From Clostridia bacterium (lineage in GTDB: Bacteria > Bacillota > Clostridia > Oscillospirales > Acutalibacteraceae), in assembly GCA_017424125.1 (NCBI GenBank), contig JAFPBM010000107.1, forward strand, positions 1-8,136: a stretch of DNA of 8,136 nucleotides, given 5' to 3'. Positions 6,321-8,136 of the stretch are shown here, one piece after another. The notes beneath the pieces were generated by a model, which worked only from the letters and a program-made list of their open reading frames with translations, did no database searches and had not been told where the DNA came from. Positions within the stretch are counted from its first letter, which is position 1. Each line of letters starts with the position of its first letter. The position numbers were made by a program, and so were the translations under genes.

Positions 6321-7937
6321 ATGAATATTAAAGATATTAAAAACATTTTTATAAAAAAGACAAGCGGCACCGCAAAACTTAAAAGTGTATTGCGCTTAAA
6401 ACACGGCGCATATAACTCTGCATTGGTTGCCATTGTTTTGGTTGCCGCGGTAGTTATCAATGTTTTGGCAACGGCTGCCGTTTCACGCTTCCCCCTTGAA
6501 ATCGACCTTTCCACAACAGGACAAAACACCATTTCCGACAACAACCTTGACTATATCAAGAAGATTGATAAAGAGGTCAACGTTGTACTTTGCGCAACCG
6601 AAGAGGGCTATGTTGGCGGCTATATGGAATCATACGCCAACAGTATGTATTTAGCACAGGACGCCACCGGTAATTACTACAAGCAGACACTCAATTTGCT
6701 CAAACTTTACGAAAAGCACAACAAGAAAATTAACTTAACCTTTGCAGACCCCGATGCAAACAGTTTTTCTGAGATACAGAAAATCGCGGGAGACACTTCA
6801 CTTAAATATGGTGATATATTGGTGTATTCCACCTTTAAGGTAAACGGCGAAGAAATCACCAATTTCAAGGTTTTGGGTTACAAAGATATTTACGTGCTTT
6901 ACGATGAAAGCGGCTATGCAGAAATGGGCTACGGCACCTATTCCGTTACGGGCAGTAAAATTGAAACCGCGCTTACAAGCGCACTTTATACCGTAACGAG
7001 CGAAGACCTCAAGACCGTTGCTTTCATTACAAGCCATAGCAAAGCGAACACCTACTCCGCACTTGCCTCGACGCTCAAACTTAACAGTTTTGAGACGGTG
7101 GAAATCTCCACCCCGATTATTGAAAAAATTGATGAATCGGTTGACGTTCTCGTTATAACGGCACCCAGCACCGATTTCTCTGCAAACGAAATCTCGGTTA
7201 TTGAAAAATTCCTTGATAACGGCGGTAATAAAGGCAAAAGTTTATTTGTTTTTTGCGATACCAAGAGTGGCTCTATGCCCAATCTTTACGCGTTTTTAGA
7301 AGAATGGGGCACAAGCGTACGCGAGGATGCGTTGCTTTTTGAAACAAACGAGGGCAACCACCTGACAGACGCGCCCACCTCTATGGGACTTTCAAGTGCG
7401 GGAAGTGAGTTCACTGAATCTGTAAATTCGAACAACGTACTCTACATCGCAGACGCCAACGTAGCACTTAGCACCGCGTATGAAACAATGGGCAAACGCA
7501 AGACAGAGGTTATTTTGCAATCGAGCGAAACGGTTGTTGCCGCACCGCTTTCTGCCGATGCAACATTTAAGCCCACAAGCGAATATAAAAAACAGTCATT
7601 CCCTGCTGCTATCGTAACAACCGAATCAATTTTTGACGAAGATAATAACCCCCACGAAAGTTTTGTTACCGTCTTCTCAAGTACCGATTTTATTTCACAA
7701 AACTGGACCGCATACGATGCCGTAGGCAATTTGTCATTTGCAAACGCCCTCTTTAAGAACGTTAGCGGTTCCGAAAACACCGATATTTCTTTCACAAATA
7801 AAACCGTTGTTGACTTTGCGTTTATGCAACCGTCCGAAAGTTCTGCTAACCTGCTTAGAATAATCTTTATTATTCTCTTGCCCATAGCAATAATCGCGGC
7901 AGGTATAGTTGTCTTCTTCAGGAGGAAAAACAGATGA
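6321..7937 (+). CDS. GldG-like ABC transport auxiliary protein
   Basis: A 538-residue membrane-anchored protein resembling the GldG / ABC_transp_aux family (COG3225). It has a basic cytoplasmic N-terminus, one helix at ~32-55, a large extracytoplasmic region (~56-508), a second helix at ~510-533 and a short basic end, FFRRKNR. After the first helix, a 'FPLEIDLSTTGQNTIS' segment matches the family pattern in which a DLT/S motif precedes a 'Y/T-LS' stretch. FADPDANS (141-148) and YGDILVYS (163-170) follow, as in relatives. Where many members have a GHGE-like motif, this one has SHSK (238-241). The start is ATG at 6321, eight bases after GGAGG (6308-6312). An upstream in-frame TTG (6297) lies inside the permease gene and lacks such a site. 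It follows the permease by 14 bases and overlaps the next gene by four (ATGA). It probably forms the extracytoplasmic part of the transporter; its activity is unknown. Confidence 0.82.
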   Translation: MNIKDIKNIFIKKTSGTAKLKSVLRLKHGAYNSALVAIVLVAAVVINVLATAAVSRFPLEIDLSTTGQNTISDNNLDYIKKIDKEVNVVLCATEEGYVGGYMESYANSMYLAQDATGNYYKQTLNLLKLYEKHNKKINLTFADPDANSFSEIQKIAGDTSLKYGDILVYSTFKVNGEEITNFKVLGYKDIYVLYDESGYAEMGYGTYSVTGSKIETALTSALYTVTSEDLKTVAFITSHSKANTYSALASTLKLNSFETVEISTPIIEKIDESVDVLVITAPSTDFSANEISVIEKFLDNGGNKGKSLFVFCDTKSGSMPNLYAFLEEWGTSVREDALLFETNEGNHLTDAPTSMGLSSAGSEFTESVNSNNVLYIADANVALSTAYETMGKRKTEVILQSSETVVAAPLSADATFKPTSEYKKQSFPAAIVTTESIFDEDNNPHESFVTVFSSTDFISQNWTAYDAVGNLSFANALFKNVSGSENTDISFTNKTVVDFAFMQPSESSANLLRIIFIILLPIAIIAAGIVVFFRRKNR

Positions 7938-8136
7938 GTTTAACCCCCGAAGAAAATAAAACCCCCGACACACAAGAAGAGGAGTCGACCATATTCGGCG
8001 CCTCTCCTGTAAAAGACAAAGAGCGCAAAGCGCCCAAAAAGAACAAGATGCTCAAAACTGCTCTTTCGGCGTTTTTGGCACTCGCGGTTCTTGTGGGCGG
8101 TACGGTCGCCGTTATAAAACTTATTCCTGAAAAACA
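7934..8136 (+). CDS. Single-pass membrane protein, probable DUF4340 family, N-terminal fragment
   Basis: The gene starts at ATG 7934, overlapping the GldG-like stop as ATGA, with AGGAGG (7920-7925) eight bases upstream. It runs off the right edge after 67 codons. The visible part begins MSLTPEENKTPDTQEEE, an acidic, proline-containing and probably disordered cytoplasmic segment. A basic stretch (KDKERKAPKKNK, 28-39) follows, then a hydrophobic helix (~41-63, ending VAVIKLI). This gives an N-in, C-out topology with a large extracytoplasmic domain presumably beyond the window. Downstream of gldG-like genes in Clostridia, the usual next gene encodes a DUF4340 protein with one N-terminal helix. 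The family name therefore rests on context and topology, not on the domain itself. Confidence 0.6.
   Translation, partial: MSLTPEENKTPDTQEEESTIFGASPVKDKERKAPKKNKMLKTALSAFLALAVLVGGTVAVIKLIPEK

Noticed and set aside
7442..7885. 147-codon minus-strand frame opposite the GldG-like gene
   Set aside because: It is antisense to a gene with clear family features, translation signals and operon coupling; nothing in its product is recognisable.

Overview
The window looks like chromosomal DNA of a low-to-mid GC Firmicute, probably a gut-type member of the Clostridia. This rests on AT-rich intergenic DNA, strong AGGAGG-type ribosome binding sites, a TTG start, short hairpin-plus-T-tract terminators, and the families present: DegV, DUF1015, a SulP carrier and a Gld-like ABC cluster followed by a probable DUF4340 protein. 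The assignment is inference; no rRNA or other taxonomic marker is present.

Left part, minus strand. Positions 1-79 hold the first 26 codons of a probable GNAT N-acetyltransferase that runs off the left edge. An intergenic stretch (80-327) carries its likely promoter and a rho-independent terminator (178-212). A SulP-family anion carrier with a C-terminal STAS domain follows (328-1998, read leftwards). Its best start is a TTG at 1998, not the far upstream ATG.

Middle. The sulP promoter overlaps a possible divergent promoter for a DegV/FakB-like fatty-acid-binding protein (2233-3066, plus strand). The DegV gene is preceded by about 180 bases of non-coding DNA with several inverted repeats, one of which could hide its ribosome binding site. 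This is the best candidate for an undescribed regulatory element here. DegV converges on a DUF1015 protein (3130-4386, minus strand), and the two share one strong, apparently bidirectional terminator (3091-3124).

Right part, plus strand. From 4574 to the right edge is a tightly coupled operon. It encodes a GldA/NosF-type ABC ATPase with an acidic tail, a six-helix ABC-2 permease (GldF-like), a membrane-anchored GldG-like auxiliary protein, and the N-terminus of a single-pass membrane protein, probably of the DUF4340 family. Gene junctions are a 1-base overlap, a 14-base gap and a 4-base ATGA overlap. The products probably form one ABC export or envelope complex. Its substrate cannot be told from sequence, and the gliding role of the Gld namesakes need not apply.

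No mobile element, CRISPR array, tRNA or rRNA was seen. The window reads mainly as ordinary core-type genes. The degV leader, the variant DegV ligand region, the DUF1015 protein and the Gld-like operon are the points most worth follow-up.
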